Program-made: the position numbers and the translations under genes | Notes under the pieces: generated by a model | Told to the model about the DNA's origin: nothing | What the model saw: the letters and a program-made list of their open reading frames with translations, nothing else | Databases searched by the model: none | Origin: Streptomyces camponoticapitis | GTDB lineage: Bacteria > Actinomycetota > Actinomycetes > Streptomycetales > Streptomycetaceae | Reading direction: 5' to 3' | Assembly (NCBI RefSeq): GCF_014646115.1 | Contig: NZ_BMMV01000003.1 | Location: forward strand, 1 to 64,000 | Length of the DNA: 64,000 nt | Part shown: positions 24,657 through 33,560 of the stretch, in pieces | How the letters are laid out: the number at the start of each line of letters is the position of its first letter | How positions within the stretch are numbered: position 1 is the stretch's first letter

Positions 24657-26798
24657 TCAGCTGACCACCGCTCCCGATGCCAGCAGCAGATCCGGCAGCG
24701 TGCCCTCGAACTCCGGTATCAGGCGCAGTGCCAGCGCCCAGCCCTCCGGGTCGTCCGACAGATGCTCCGCCGCGAGCGCGGCGACCTCGCGCCGGGCCTC
24801 CCGTATCTCCTCGGTGCCTGTTCGCGTGTCCGCGTCCGCGGTTGTCCCGGAGGTGTCAGCCGGGACCAGCGCCCTGGAGAGGAACGCCACCGCCACCTGC
24901 GCCGGGAAGCCGGAGCGCACCACCTCGGGCAAGGTGATCTGCCCGAGGTGGTGCGCCTTCTCCAGCCAGCGGCAGCCGCCCTTGTCCAACTGGAGGGGGT
25001 ACTTCGCCAGCATCTCCGAGGCCGTCGGCGGCTTTCCCGCCCGCCGGGGGCGGTAATGCGGGTGCGACAGACGCAGAGCGGCGAGGGCCGACGCCTCGGC
25101 GAGCGCGGCCGGGCAGCCGTCCAGCGCGGCCAGCCGGACGAGGATCCGGTCGTGCAGGGGCTTCGCGCCGTGCATCGCTTCCAGTTCGGCCCATGGCAGC
25201 GGTCCCGGGCCGATCTCCTCGGCGAAGAGGTCGACGGCCTTCTCCAGGTCGTCGCGTTCGGTGCCGGCCCCCTTGTCGCACAGGAAGTCCGCCCGCCCGG
25301 CAGGGCCCGCCGCCCTCTCGTACGCCGCACGCAGCGGGGCCGGCCCGTCGGCCTCCAGCGCCGTACGCCCCGCCTCCACGGTCGACGGCGACAGCGGATG
25401 CCTGGCCTGTTGCCTGCGCCCCGGGAAGTCGGTCTCGTCCAGCAACTCCCTTACGGCGCCGGGCCCGTGGCGCTCCCAGAGACGCAGCAGCATGTGCAGC
25501 TCCAGCGCGGGCGTGTGGACCTTCGCCCGGGGGCTGCCCAGCAGGATCCGGTACAGCAGCGGGTCGCCCGAGTCGCAGCAGGCGAGCAGCCATGTCCGCC
25601 GCGCGCTCTCCCGCACGCCGTCGACCAGGGACTCGGTCAGCGGGAGCCGGTCCGCGGTGGGGGTGTCCACCGACCGGCCGTCCTGCCAGCGGCGGCCGGA
25701 GAGGATGTGCCGGCGCTGGGCGGGGGTGAGTTCGGTGTGCAGGAAGAGCGCGGCGTTGACATCGGGATCGTTGTACGGGATCAGCTCCTCGATCACCTCC
25801 GCCGGGGTCCCCCAGTCCGACGCGATGCCCGCGAGGACCGAGGCGCCCCGCGACCGGACGATGTGGGCGCGCAGTTCGGGGCTCGGGCTGTGCCAGAGCA
25901 GCAACTGCTGGATGGCCCGCAGGTCCATGTGCGCGCCGAGCGCACACCGAGTCCCGTGGTCTGCCGCGTCGTACAGATGCAGCCACGCTGCCCGCCCGCC
26001 CTGCTGCCTGCGGCTCGGGAACTCCGGCGCCATCGGCTTCGGCCACGGCCGGCCCTGGTGCTTGGGCACCTCGGCGAGCGCGGCGTCGACCAGCTCGGTG
26101 ACGGAACCGGAGAAGCGCGGGAGCAGTACGAACAGGGCCCGCCAGGGCGCGAAGTCCGAGCCCAGGCGGGCCACTTGGGCGCCCAGGGCCGCCCGTACGC
26201 CCTCGTGGCCGTGCGGCAGCCCGCACAAGACCCTGCGCGCCGGGCCGATCTCCCGCAGGACGCGGTCGGCCGGGAATGCACCGGACGGGATGCCGGACCT
26301 GAGGAGTTCGGCGAGCCGGTACTCGTCGACTCCGACCAGCGTCGACCAGGGGAGAGTGCCCTCGCCCCCGCTTCCGCCGCTCGCCTTCGTCAGGTCCTTC
26401 CTCGCGTAGGGGCCGGGCGTCGACAACCGGTTCGGCCGGGGAACGGTGTTCGCCGGCCGCGCAGCCGTGGCCGCCGCGCCCTCCCACACCGCCGCGCGCT
26501 CGGCCGCCGTGCGGTCCCCGTCGCGTACGCCGTAGAGATGGACGGCCGACGCGGGATCACCGAGCGCGGCCAGCCGTCGGAACACATCGCCGTGGTACCG
26601 GGCGGCCGAGAGCAGAACGCCGCGCGGCTCCGGGTCGAGCGAGGCGAGCACCTCGTCCAGGAGGGTCGGCGGCACCGGGGCGCCGCTGCCCAGCAGCGCG
26701 AGCGTCTCCTCCCGTATCCGCGGGATCAGCGCGCGGGTGAGTGTCCGGTCGGCGAGTGCGTAGGCGGCGGACACGACGGTGTGTTCGGCGAGGCGCAT
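24657..26798 (-). CDS. Large protein of unknown family, last gene of the MoxR/VWA block
   Basis: A 713-residue soluble protein with no signal peptide, membrane segments or nucleotide-binding motif. It is Leu/Ala/Arg-rich with many short amphipathic helices (such as LTRALIPRIREETLALL, WALALRLIPEFEGTLPDLL), suggesting a HEAT-like or TPR-like solenoid used as scaffold or substrate adaptor. A low-complexity break lies near residues 112-140. It follows the AAA and HExxH/VWA genes with 108 bp between, on the same strand. No known domain is recognised; function is inferred only from context as the third component of a MoxR-VWA module. Confidence 0.75.
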   Translation of the reverse strand: MRLAEHTVVSAAYALADRTLTRALIPRIREETLALLGSGAPVPPTLLDEVLASLDPEPRGVLLSAARYHGDVFRRLAALGDPASAVHLYGVRDGDRTAAERAAVWEGAAATAARPANTVPRPNRLSTPGPYARKDLTKASGGSGGEGTLPWSTLVGVDEYRLAELLRSGIPSGAFPADRVLREIGPARRVLCGLPHGHEGVRAALGAQVARLGSDFAPWRALFVLLPRFSGSVTELVDAALAEVPKHQGRPWPKPMAPEFPSRRQQGGRAAWLHLYDAADHGTRCALGAHMDLRAIQQLLLWHSPSPELRAHIVRSRGASVLAGIASDWGTPAEVIEELIPYNDPDVNAALFLHTELTPAQRRHILSGRRWQDGRSVDTPTADRLPLTESLVDGVRESARRTWLLACCDSGDPLLYRILLGSPRAKVHTPALELHMLLRLWERHGPGAVRELLDETDFPGRRQQARHPLSPSTVEAGRTALEADGPAPLRAAYERAAGPAGRADFLCDKGAGTERDDLEKAVDLFAEEIGPGPLPWAELEAMHGAKPLHDRILVRLAALDGCPAALAEASALAALRLSHPHYRPRRAGKPPTASEMLAKYPLQLDKGGCRWLEKAHHLGQITLPEVVRSGFPAQVAVAFLSRALVPADTSGTTADADTRTGTEEIREARREVAALAAEHLSDDPEGWALALRLIPEFEGTLPDLLLASGAVVS

Positions 26799-26906
26799 GA
26801 TGTGGGCCCGAATTCTGGAGAACGGATTGCGGATCGGACGGTGAGAGGAGGGGGGCGGGGAAGCGGCAAGGACCGAACGGGTGGAGGCGGGTGCCGCGGA
26901 CCCGGC

Positions 26907-28814
26907 TCAGGACGGCGACGCGGCAAGCTCCTTCATCCGGGCCAGCGCGCCGACCCAGAACCTCTGCCGGGCGGGCGTCTGCCCGACGAGATAGGTGGCG
27001 CGCAGCTTCGGCGGCAGATGCCGCAGCGCCCGCGCCACCACCTCGCCATGCCGCTTGAGCTGGGACAACTCGGCGTTGGCCAGCACCCGGTGCACCAGGT
27101 CGGTGTCGTTCGTCCCCTCCGACGAGACCTCCGACGCGACGGCGAGCCGCTTCTCCCAGATGTCGATGTCCCGCACCAACTGCTTGAAGCCGAGGGCCAC
27201 TTCCTCCCCGACGCCGACCAGTCTCGCCTCCAGCGCGGTCAGCGGTACCGGCGCGAACTCGCCCTCACCCAGATAGATCAGGCCGGAGATCAGCGGCTGG
27301 CCGGCCAGATGCAGTTTGATCAGACGTTCCAGCGTCCGCTTGGTGATCCAGTCGCGGGCCTCGTCGTCGATGTCGTTCTTCCACCACTCCAGGACGGTCT
27401 CGGCCACCTCGCCGTACACGGCGATGAGCCATTCGTTCGCCGGGATGTCCTCGGGCCGCACCTCGTAGCTGATCGTGAAGCGGCTGGCCTGCGCCACGTT
27501 GTTCCGGCTGACCTGGAGTTTCCTGCCCAGATGGTAGGGCGGGTTCTGGAGCGCGATCTGGGCGCGCAGACCCTCCACCGGCCGCCCGGCCAGCGACCAC
27601 TCCTGGGTGATCTCCATCAGCTTGGCGAACGCGGCCTTGTCCTTGGGCCGGTTGTACTCGTCCCAGATGATCACCTTCTCCCCGGGGCCCGAGAGCGACC
27701 GGGTGAGCAGCGTGTCCAGCCGGCCGTCCGGGGTGGGCACCGGCACGCACAGGTCCTCGACGTTGGTCACCGGGAGCGAGAAGTACACCGGCTCCGCGCC
27801 GAGTTCGTCCCGTACGACGCTTCTGGTGATCTCCGTCTTCCCGCAGCCGGGCGGTCCTTGCAGCAGCACCGCCCAGTTCTCCCGCAGGGCCGTGCGCAGG
27901 ATGCGGCGTACGGGATCGGCCACCGTACGCGGATTGGCCGCGCCCACGGCGGCCGCGATCGCGTCCAGGGTCTCCGCCGTACGGTCCGTTCCCTCCGTAC
28001 CGTCCTTGCGCCGGTCCCGCAGCCGCAGCCGGACCCCGCCCACCAGCGGGAGCCCCCAGCCCAGCGGCAGTCCGGCGCGGGCGCAGTCCAGCACATGCTC
28101 CAGGGTGCGAGGGGAGAACCGGGAACGCAGCCGGGGTGTCAACGCGGCCCAGATCCGGAAGACCTCGCCGAGGTCCCAGTCGGCGTAGCGGGCGGCGAGG
28201 GTGTGGCGCCAGGCCGTGTCGTTGGACGTGAGACGCAGGGTGACCATGCGGTCGAGCACGGCGAGGTCGCCGCGGACGGAGCCGGTCTCGGTCTGGGACT
28301 CGTTGTCGCAGAGGAAGACGCCGACGCAGCCGAGGGCGCGCAGATCGTGTTCGCCGAGGGTCCAGTTGCAGGCGATCTGCATGAGCTGGGACTGGATCAT
28401 CTCGCCCGCCTGCAACGAATCGTCGATCAGCAGCACGAAGGGCTCGCCGGGGTCGAGTTGACTCATGATCAGCTGTGTGAGGACGAGCCGGCCCGTGCTG
28501 TCGTCCCTTACGGGGGCGTTCATCAGCAGGTCGTCGGGGGTGAGGTTGGCCGCGGGGACGAGGACGACGCGGGTGCCGGGGTGGGCCTCGGGTATGTGGC
28601 TGAGGAAGGTGGAGGTCTTGCCGATGCCGTGCTCGCCGAAGACCTGGCCGGTCTGGCCCATCGCGATCATGGCGTCGATGAACTCCGCGAGGCGCGTGCC
28701 CGGCTGGGGGCCGGACGGCCGCTCGGGGTAGGTCGCGGTGACGGTCCAGGCCGCCTTGCCGCGGGCGTCGCGGCCGGTGGTGAGCGCCGCGCGGTTCGGG
28801 TCGGTCTTGATCAC
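26907..28814 (-). CDS. Tandem AAA ATPase, MoxR-like
   Basis: A 635-residue protein with two AAA modules. Module one: Walker A GEHGIGKT (residues 60-67), Walker B FVLLIDD (126-132). Module two: Walker A GPPGCGKT (320-327), Walker B VIIWDE (381-386), a sensor-1-like Asn in ALQNPP (about 424) and an arginine-finger-like QASRFTISYE (about 445). Between them lies a helical stretch with a charged loop (RDRRKDGTEGTDRT). MoxR-type ATPases act with VWA proteins as chaperones or metal-insertion machines. The next upstream gene encodes such a VWA protein, so a complex is likely. Confidence 0.87.
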   Translation of the reverse strand: MIKTDPNRAALTTGRDARGKAAWTVTATYPERPSGPQPGTRLAEFIDAMIAMGQTGQVFGEHGIGKTSTFLSHIPEAHPGTRVVLVPAANLTPDDLLMNAPVRDDSTGRLVLTQLIMSQLDPGEPFVLLIDDSLQAGEMIQSQLMQIACNWTLGEHDLRALGCVGVFLCDNESQTETGSVRGDLAVLDRMVTLRLTSNDTAWRHTLAARYADWDLGEVFRIWAALTPRLRSRFSPRTLEHVLDCARAGLPLGWGLPLVGGVRLRLRDRRKDGTEGTDRTAETLDAIAAAVGAANPRTVADPVRRILRTALRENWAVLLQGPPGCGKTEITRSVVRDELGAEPVYFSLPVTNVEDLCVPVPTPDGRLDTLLTRSLSGPGEKVIIWDEYNRPKDKAAFAKLMEITQEWSLAGRPVEGLRAQIALQNPPYHLGRKLQVSRNNVAQASRFTISYEVRPEDIPANEWLIAVYGEVAETVLEWWKNDIDDEARDWITKRTLERLIKLHLAGQPLISGLIYLGEGEFAPVPLTALEARLVGVGEEVALGFKQLVRDIDIWEKRLAVASEVSSEGTNDTDLVHRVLANAELSQLKRHGEVVARALRHLPPKLRATYLVGQTPARQRFWVGALARMKELAASPS

Positions 28815-28926
28815 GGTGATGGGGTCCAGTCCTCGTGCGTGCGTGCGCGGGGATGCGCGACGCGTTCGGGGTAGCCCGGGCGCGCGCAGGCGCGCGCCGC
28901 CGTACAGGAAAGAGAGGCGCGTGTGC

Positions 28927-30345
28927 TCAACTGTCGCCGGTCGTCACGCGGTGGCAGGCCATGGGCGGGTGGTGTCGGTCGGGCCAGTCGTCACCGCCGT
29001 CGGTGATCAGCCAGATCCAGTGCTCCGGCCGGGCCGGGGTCACCTGCGGCGCATGACCGTCGGTGACCATGATCACCGCGTCCGGCCGCACCTCGCAGCG
29101 TCTGCCGCCGACTTCCCGGCGCCCCTCCACGTACTCCACGACCTTGCCGAAGTCCGTACCGCCGCCGCCCGTCACCCGCTCGCCCGCGACGAACGGCATG
29201 ACCTCGCCGTCGAAGCTCAGCCAGTGCGTCTCGACGCCGTCGGTGCGGCCGATCAGCGTCATCAGCCAGTCGATCACCCGCTGGGACATCGAGCCGGAGG
29301 TGTCGATGGCGACGACCACCACCTTCGTGCGCTCCTTGCCGCGCCTCGACAGCATCGGGTCGTGCCCGAGCGCGAGCAGCACCGCGCCGTGCTTCCGGGG
29401 GTAGACGAGCCGCTCGCCGTCGCGGAGTTTGGAGGCGAGCGTGTCGGACAGCCAGCGCTTCCACCATTCGACCCGGCGGGTGGGCTCGGTCCGGCCGCGC
29501 AGCGCGCCGAGGCCGAGGCGGCCCCACATCCTGGTGACCCGCTCGCTGCCGCCCTCGGAACGGTCGGCGAGATGCAGGATCTCCTCCCGGGCCGGGCCCT
29601 CACCGCGCAGGGCCGCCCGCAGTACGTTCGCCAGGACGCCCTCGACGACTTGGCCCACGGTCTCCTCGTCCAGGGGGAGTCCCCCGATGAGCAGATGCGG
29701 GCAGACGTGGCCGGCGGGCACGGGCGGGTCGCTCATCCGCTTCAGCTCGCCGAACACGCTCATGTCGGTCTCGGTGAAGTGCTCGTACGGCACCGGCTGA
29801 AGGCCCTGGGCGCGCAGATCCTCCTCGTACAGCGCGTGGATCTCGTACGGATCGATCCCGACCGGCTCCCGTTCAGCCCCCGTGTCCCCCGTCGGGCGTG
29901 TGGGCAGCTTGCCGCGCAGCCGCCGCATCACGACATGGTTGATGGAGACCTCGGCGGCCAGCTTGAACACCGGGTCCTCGCGCAGCTCCGCGGCCATGTA
30001 CAGATGCCGGTGTATGAGATGGCGCGCCTCGTGGAAGAGCACGAACCGCACGCCGTCCGCGCCGATCGCCTCGAAGAACTCCGGGTTGTACAGAAGCACG
30101 CAGCTGCCGTCGCCGCTGGCGACCACCGCCGCCGTGTCCACGGCCAGGGTGGGAATCTGCTGGTGGCACTTCGTGTAGAGCCAGGAGGCGATCGCGCTCT
30201 CGCGCACCCCGAAGTCGAGCATCGCGGCTTCCTTGAGCCGGCGGCCCTTCTCGGTGACGACGGGGTCGGGCAGGTCGTCCAACAGCCGCCGCCAGTCGCG
30301 CAGTCCGGCGGCGCGCGCGGGTGTGGACACGGACGCTTCGGTCAT
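28927..30345 (-). CDS. DUF2201-type protein: HExxH metallopeptidase-like domain plus VWA domain
   Basis: A 472-residue protein. The N-terminal half holds HEARH (His105, Glu106, His109) in FVLFHEARHLIHRH, as in the putative metallopeptidase DUF2201_N domain. The C-terminal half is a VWA domain with an intact MIDAS: DTSGS (Asp348, Ser350, Ser352), Thr397 in GGGGTDFG and Asp429 in MVTDGH. VWA partners of MoxR ATPases recruit substrates through the metal site. The HExxH domain may be a protease or only structural. ATG 30345 is used. The flanking genes on the same strand encode the XRE regulator and the tandem AAA ATPase. Confidence 0.88.
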   Translation of the reverse strand: MTEASVSTPARAAGLRDWRRLLDDLPDPVVTEKGRRLKEAAMLDFGVRESAIASWLYTKCHQQIPTLAVDTAAVVASGDGSCVLLYNPEFFEAIGADGVRFVLFHEARHLIHRHLYMAAELREDPVFKLAAEVSINHVVMRRLRGKLPTRPTGDTGAEREPVGIDPYEIHALYEEDLRAQGLQPVPYEHFTETDMSVFGELKRMSDPPVPAGHVCPHLLIGGLPLDEETVGQVVEGVLANVLRAALRGEGPAREEILHLADRSEGGSERVTRMWGRLGLGALRGRTEPTRRVEWWKRWLSDTLASKLRDGERLVYPRKHGAVLLALGHDPMLSRRGKERTKVVVVAIDTSGSMSQRVIDWLMTLIGRTDGVETHWLSFDGEVMPFVAGERVTGGGGTDFGKVVEYVEGRREVGGRRCEVRPDAVIMVTDGHAPQVTPARPEHWIWLITDGGDDWPDRHHPPMACHRVTTGDS

Positions 30346-30412
30346 GGGAAAAACACTAGCGGCGGGGTCTGACAGCCCGTCCGGCGTCGTACGGTGACCC
30401 ACGAGGGCCGCG

Positions 30413-31354
30413 TCAGGCGGGCCACTCCCACGACATGCCGTGTATCCCGGCCGGGCACTTCGGCGGCAGCATGTGCGCCGAGTGCGAGACGTCCAGGGCG
30501 ATCTGCCGGCTGCTCGCCTTCTCCGCGCCGATCCGCTCGCGGTAGTAGCGGTGGCAGCTCACCGGCAGCGCGTCCGGGTGGAAGTAGACGTGCAGCAGAT
30601 ACTCCCGCAGGCTCACCCGCGTACGGCGCTCGTGGTACGTCGAGACCTCGCGGCTCGGCGTGAGCGAGATGGTGTAGTCGGCCACCACCGTCTCGTTCTT
30701 GGCCAGTTCGCCGCCGAACAGGATCTCGGTCACGATGCTCTGCCGCTCCGGCAGGAACTCCACGCGGCCGAGCTTGCCGCACCGTACGGTGACGTCGACC
30801 GACGCCGTGGCCGGGTCGTCGATGACATGTACGGCCGTCATCCGGCTCGCGCCGTCGCGGGTCGCGCGCAGCACCTGGTTGACGGACAGCTGCCGTATGC
30901 AGCGCTCCTCGTCGAGATGGACCGTCTCGTGGATGACGAGAGAGGTGACGTCCTCGTTGAAGCGCGCGAAGTCCGCGCCGAGGGCCTGTTCCACGTCGGA
31001 GTTCTCGCCGAAGACACGGTGCGAGGCGGACAGGTCGAGCAGCTCCGACGTCGTACGGCCGCGCGGCCTGCCGGGGCGCAGCAGCGAACGGAGCGCGCCC
31101 GCCGGGAGGGCGAGGATGTCCTCCAGCGCGTCGACGGCGCGCAGGGACCGCGCGCGCTCGGGCTGGCTGCGTCCGCGCTGCCAGTAACTGAGGGTGGCGA
31201 GGCTGACGCCGATGCCCTGGGCTTCGAGCCGGTCGCGTACCCGCTCCAGGGAGAGACCGCGGCGGCGCAGCGCGTCACGGAAGACGTCGGCGAACGTCAC
31301 TTCGGCGTCTCCGTCGGCCCCGCCCAGGTCCATGTCCGTATCCATGTCGGTCAT
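30413..31354 (-). CDS. XRE-type HTH regulator heading the MoxR/VWA block
   Basis: A 313-residue protein. An Asp/Met-rich N-terminus (MTDMDTDMDLGG) precedes an HTH at about residues 20-75 (SLERVRDRLEAQGIGVSLATLSYWQRGRS is the span; the recognition part is SLATLSYWQRG). The C-terminal 200 residues look beta-rich with no recognised ligand domain; cysteines stand in VRCGKLG, SCHRYYRE and PPKCPAG. GGAGC lies eight bases before the ATG at 31354. It is first in a same-strand series with gaps of 67, 112 and 108 bp, so it may regulate or form part of the module. Confidence 0.82.
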   Translation of the reverse strand: MTDMDTDMDLGGADGDAEVTFADVFRDALRRRGLSLERVRDRLEAQGIGVSLATLSYWQRGRSQPERARSLRAVDALEDILALPAGALRSLLRPGRPRGRTTSELLDLSASHRVFGENSDVEQALGADFARFNEDVTSLVIHETVHLDEERCIRQLSVNQVLRATRDGASRMTAVHVIDDPATASVDVTVRCGKLGRVEFLPERQSIVTEILFGGELAKNETVVADYTISLTPSREVSTYHERRTRVSLREYLLHVYFHPDALPVSCHRYYRERIGAEKASSRQIALDVSHSAHMLPPKCPAGIHGMSWEWPA

Positions 31355-31431
31355 GGCAGCAGCTCCGATCGAAGAGGAGTTCCGGACGGCCGAACTCCGA
31401 TATTCCGTCCGATGGTAAGCGGACGACGAAA

Positions 31432-31459
31432 GCCGCCCACCGGTAAGGGTGGGCGGCTC
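31432..31459 (-). terminator. Terminator downstream of the streptogrisin-like gene
   Basis: AGCCGCCCACC at 31432-31442 pairs with GGTGGGCGGCT at 31449-31459. On the minus strand TTTCGTCG follows. It ends the protease transcript before the XRE gene promoter. Confidence 0.75.
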
Positions 31460-31533
31460 CGCCGCTGTCTCTCCGGGGGCATCGAAGAGATCAGTGGCTC
31501 GGGTGACGTCCGGTGTCAGTGGGTGCGGAGGAG

Positions 31534-32733
31534 TCAGCCGACGTTGAGGGTGAGCTTGTAGTGCGAGAGGGCGTCCGTGAGCGGCTGGAAGTACGAGGAG
31601 CCGCGGGTGTTCACGCCGGTGCAGTTCTGGCCGATCGGGCCGCCGGAGGTCATGCCCTGCGCCTGGTTGCCGGAGATGTACGCGCCGCCGCTGTCGCCGC
31701 CCTCGGTGCAGACGGTGGAGCTGCCGAGACCGGTGACGACCGTGTTGGGGCCGCCGTTGGCGTCGGTGTACGTGACGGTGACGTTGTACGAGCCCACGGT
31801 GCCGCAGGTCCAGCCGGTGGTCTGGCCGGACTTGCACATCGCCGAGCCCTGCGAGGCGCGCGTGCTGCCCCGGACCGCGACGTTCCCGGCCTGGCCGTGC
31901 GTGGTGACCTGGGTGCCTATCGAGTCCTCGGCGTCGACCGCCGCGATGCCCATGTCCACGCTGCGCGTGCCCACGGCGAAGCGGGAGTTGGTGCCCTTGG
32001 CGAACTTGACGTTGTTGTACGCGAGGTCCGGCAGGTCCTCGATGCAGTGCCCGGCGGTCACCAGATACTGCTTGCCCGCGGCGTCACGCGCCCCGAAACC
32101 GACGGAGCAGATGAAGCCGTTGAACGTCATCCGGCTGCCCGGGGGCACCACGGCCTGGGTCTCCAGACGCTCCTGGCCACGCACGACACGGACGGCGTCG
32201 CCGTGCTTGCCCGCGGCCTCGATGAACGAACGGGCGGCGGCGCCGCTGTCGCTGTTCACCTCGACCGTGACGGTGTCCGACGCGAGGTCGACCGACCACG
32301 ACGAGACACCGACGGGAACCTGCTTGACGGCCTTCGCGTCCAGCTCGCTCTTGATCCGGTCCAGCGCGGACTTGCCGTGCTCGGGGACGCGGGCGGTGAG
32401 GCCGGCGTCCTCCACCTGGGCGGCGGATCTCGCGTCCGGCGCGTTCACCGTGAGTGTGCCCGCCTTGGTGAAGAAGGCGCCGTCCGTCTTGATGCCCTGC
32501 TTGTTCACGGCGGCCAACTCGCGCTGCTGCGCGGCCTCGTGGTCGAGCCGGTCGACGGCCGCCTGCTCGCTGCCACCGAGCGTCTTGGCGAGTGCCGCCA
32601 CCATCTCGGGCTGGTACCGGGGCGCCTGGCCCGTGGCACCGGACGGGTCGGCGGCCTGCGCGCCGGTCACGGCGGAGGCCGAGAGCAGGACGCCGGTCAC
32701 GGCGGCGACGAGATATTTCCGGGAAACCTGCAC
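31534..32733 (-). CDS. Secreted streptogrisin-like serine protease (S1 family) with alpha-lytic-type prodomain
   Basis: A 399-residue secreted chymotrypsin-fold protease. A signal peptide ends near AQA (residue 27), and a prodomain of about 170 residues includes the alpha-lytic protease prodomain region (VGVSSWSVDLASDTVTVEV). The mature protease begins near residue 195. The catalytic triad is His229 (VTAGHC), Asp260 (SVDMGIAAVD) and Ser348 (EGGDSGG), with paired cysteines as in streptogrisins. GTG 32733 is preceded by GAGGA. Such proteases degrade extracellular protein and are usually tied to growth phase. A terminator hairpin follows at 31432. Confidence 0.93.
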   Translation of the reverse strand: MQVSRKYLVAAVTGVLLSASAVTGAQAADPSGATGQAPRYQPEMVAALAKTLGGSEQAAVDRLDHEAAQQRELAAVNKQGIKTDGAFFTKAGTLTVNAPDARSAAQVEDAGLTARVPEHGKSALDRIKSELDAKAVKQVPVGVSSWSVDLASDTVTVEVNSDSGAAARSFIEAAGKHGDAVRVVRGQERLETQAVVPPGSRMTFNGFICSVGFGARDAAGKQYLVTAGHCIEDLPDLAYNNVKFAKGTNSRFAVGTRSVDMGIAAVDAEDSIGTQVTTHGQAGNVAVRGSTRASQGSAMCKSGQTTGWTCGTVGSYNVTVTYTDANGGPNTVVTGLGSSTVCTEGGDSGGAYISGNQAQGMTSGGPIGQNCTGVNTRGSSYFQPLTDALSHYKLTLNVG

Positions 32734-33047
32734 AGTGCTTCCTCTCGTTATCGGAGGCAGCGCCGAACCGCGCCACGTCGAGCCCCTGGGGATGAGGGCT
32801 GTTTGACGCACGCTTTCCTGGGTGGGCGCTTGTCCGGCGACGTGGATGGGGGGTGTGTGGGGCGTCGCGGGATGAACTCTCGCTGAACGCTCCCTTTCCG
32901 GACAAGGCCTGGCCAGGGAGGTATTTTCAACAGAGTTGCGGATAACTGTTGAGGGGGACGGGGGCCGGGTGGGGGCCGCACGTGCCCAACTCGCCTCTTA
33001 CGCCGACGAGTTCCCCGCCACGACGACCGCCGCCCGCAGATCCGCCC
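32734..33047. other. Intergenic region upstream of the protease gene
   Basis: About 314 bp holding the protease promoter. The only ordered element I see is TCAACAG-N12-CTGTTGA (32927-32952), a possible operator. No coding frame with convincing composition is present. Confidence 0.5.
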
Positions 33048-33560
33048 TTACCGTTCCGGGCCCGCGGCCGCGTCGGTCTCGTACCGCGCCGTCTCGTCGT
33101 CGGCGCTCACGCGGGTGAGCCCGGCCTTCTCCAGGACGCGGGCGGAGGCCGGATTGGACAGCTCCACGTTCGCGTGGACGGTGTGCACACCCGGCGCGGT
33201 CAGCGCGAACGCGGCGATGGCGCGGGCGGCCTCGGAGGCGTAACCCAGGCCCCGGCGGGAGGGGACGATCCCGTAGCCGAACTCGATCGTGCCGTCCGCC
33301 GGCGGGAAGAGGCCGACGGCTCCGACGACCAGGCCCGTCGCGCGCTCCACGATCTGCCGCTGACCGTACGGGCCGAGGGTGCCCGGGTGTTCGGCGATGA
33401 ACCCCGCGATGACACGGTCGCCCTCGGCGGGGAAGTCCTCCGCCCAGTGCGGCAGCCGGCCTCCGCCGACGACGGCGGAGACCTCGGCCGTGGGCCAGGA
33501 GCGAAGGACGAGACGGTCGGTGGTGAGATCCGGGCACGAGGCAGGTACGGAGCCGGGCAT
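33048..33560 (-). CDS. GNAT-family N-acetyltransferase (RimJ/RimL-like)
   Basis: A 170-residue acetyltransferase of the Acetyltransf_3 type: LTTDRLVLRSWPTAEV at the start, GTIEFGYGIVPSRRGLGYASEA forming the acetyl-CoA pyrophosphate loop, and HANVELSNPASARVLEKAGL at the end. It may acetylate a ribosomal-protein N-terminus, an antibiotic or another amine. ATG 33560 overlaps the stop of the upstream TOPRIM-like gene by one base (TGATG), so the two are co-translated. Confidence 0.88.
   Translation of the reverse strand: MPGSVPASCPDLTTDRLVLRSWPTAEVSAVVGGGRLPHWAEDFPAEGDRVIAGFIAEHPGTLGPYGQRQIVERATGLVVGAVGLFPPADGTIEFGYGIVPSRRGLGYASEAARAIAAFALTAPGVHTVHANVELSNPASARVLEKAGLTRVSADDETARYETDAAAGPER

Noticed and set aside
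24324..28874. Very long open frame on the plus strand opposite the MoxR block (about 1500 codons)
   Set aside because: It is antisense to two well-supported genes (AAA ATPase and 713-residue protein), has Gly/Arg/Pro/Gln-rich composition and no motif; long antisense frames are normal at this GC content.
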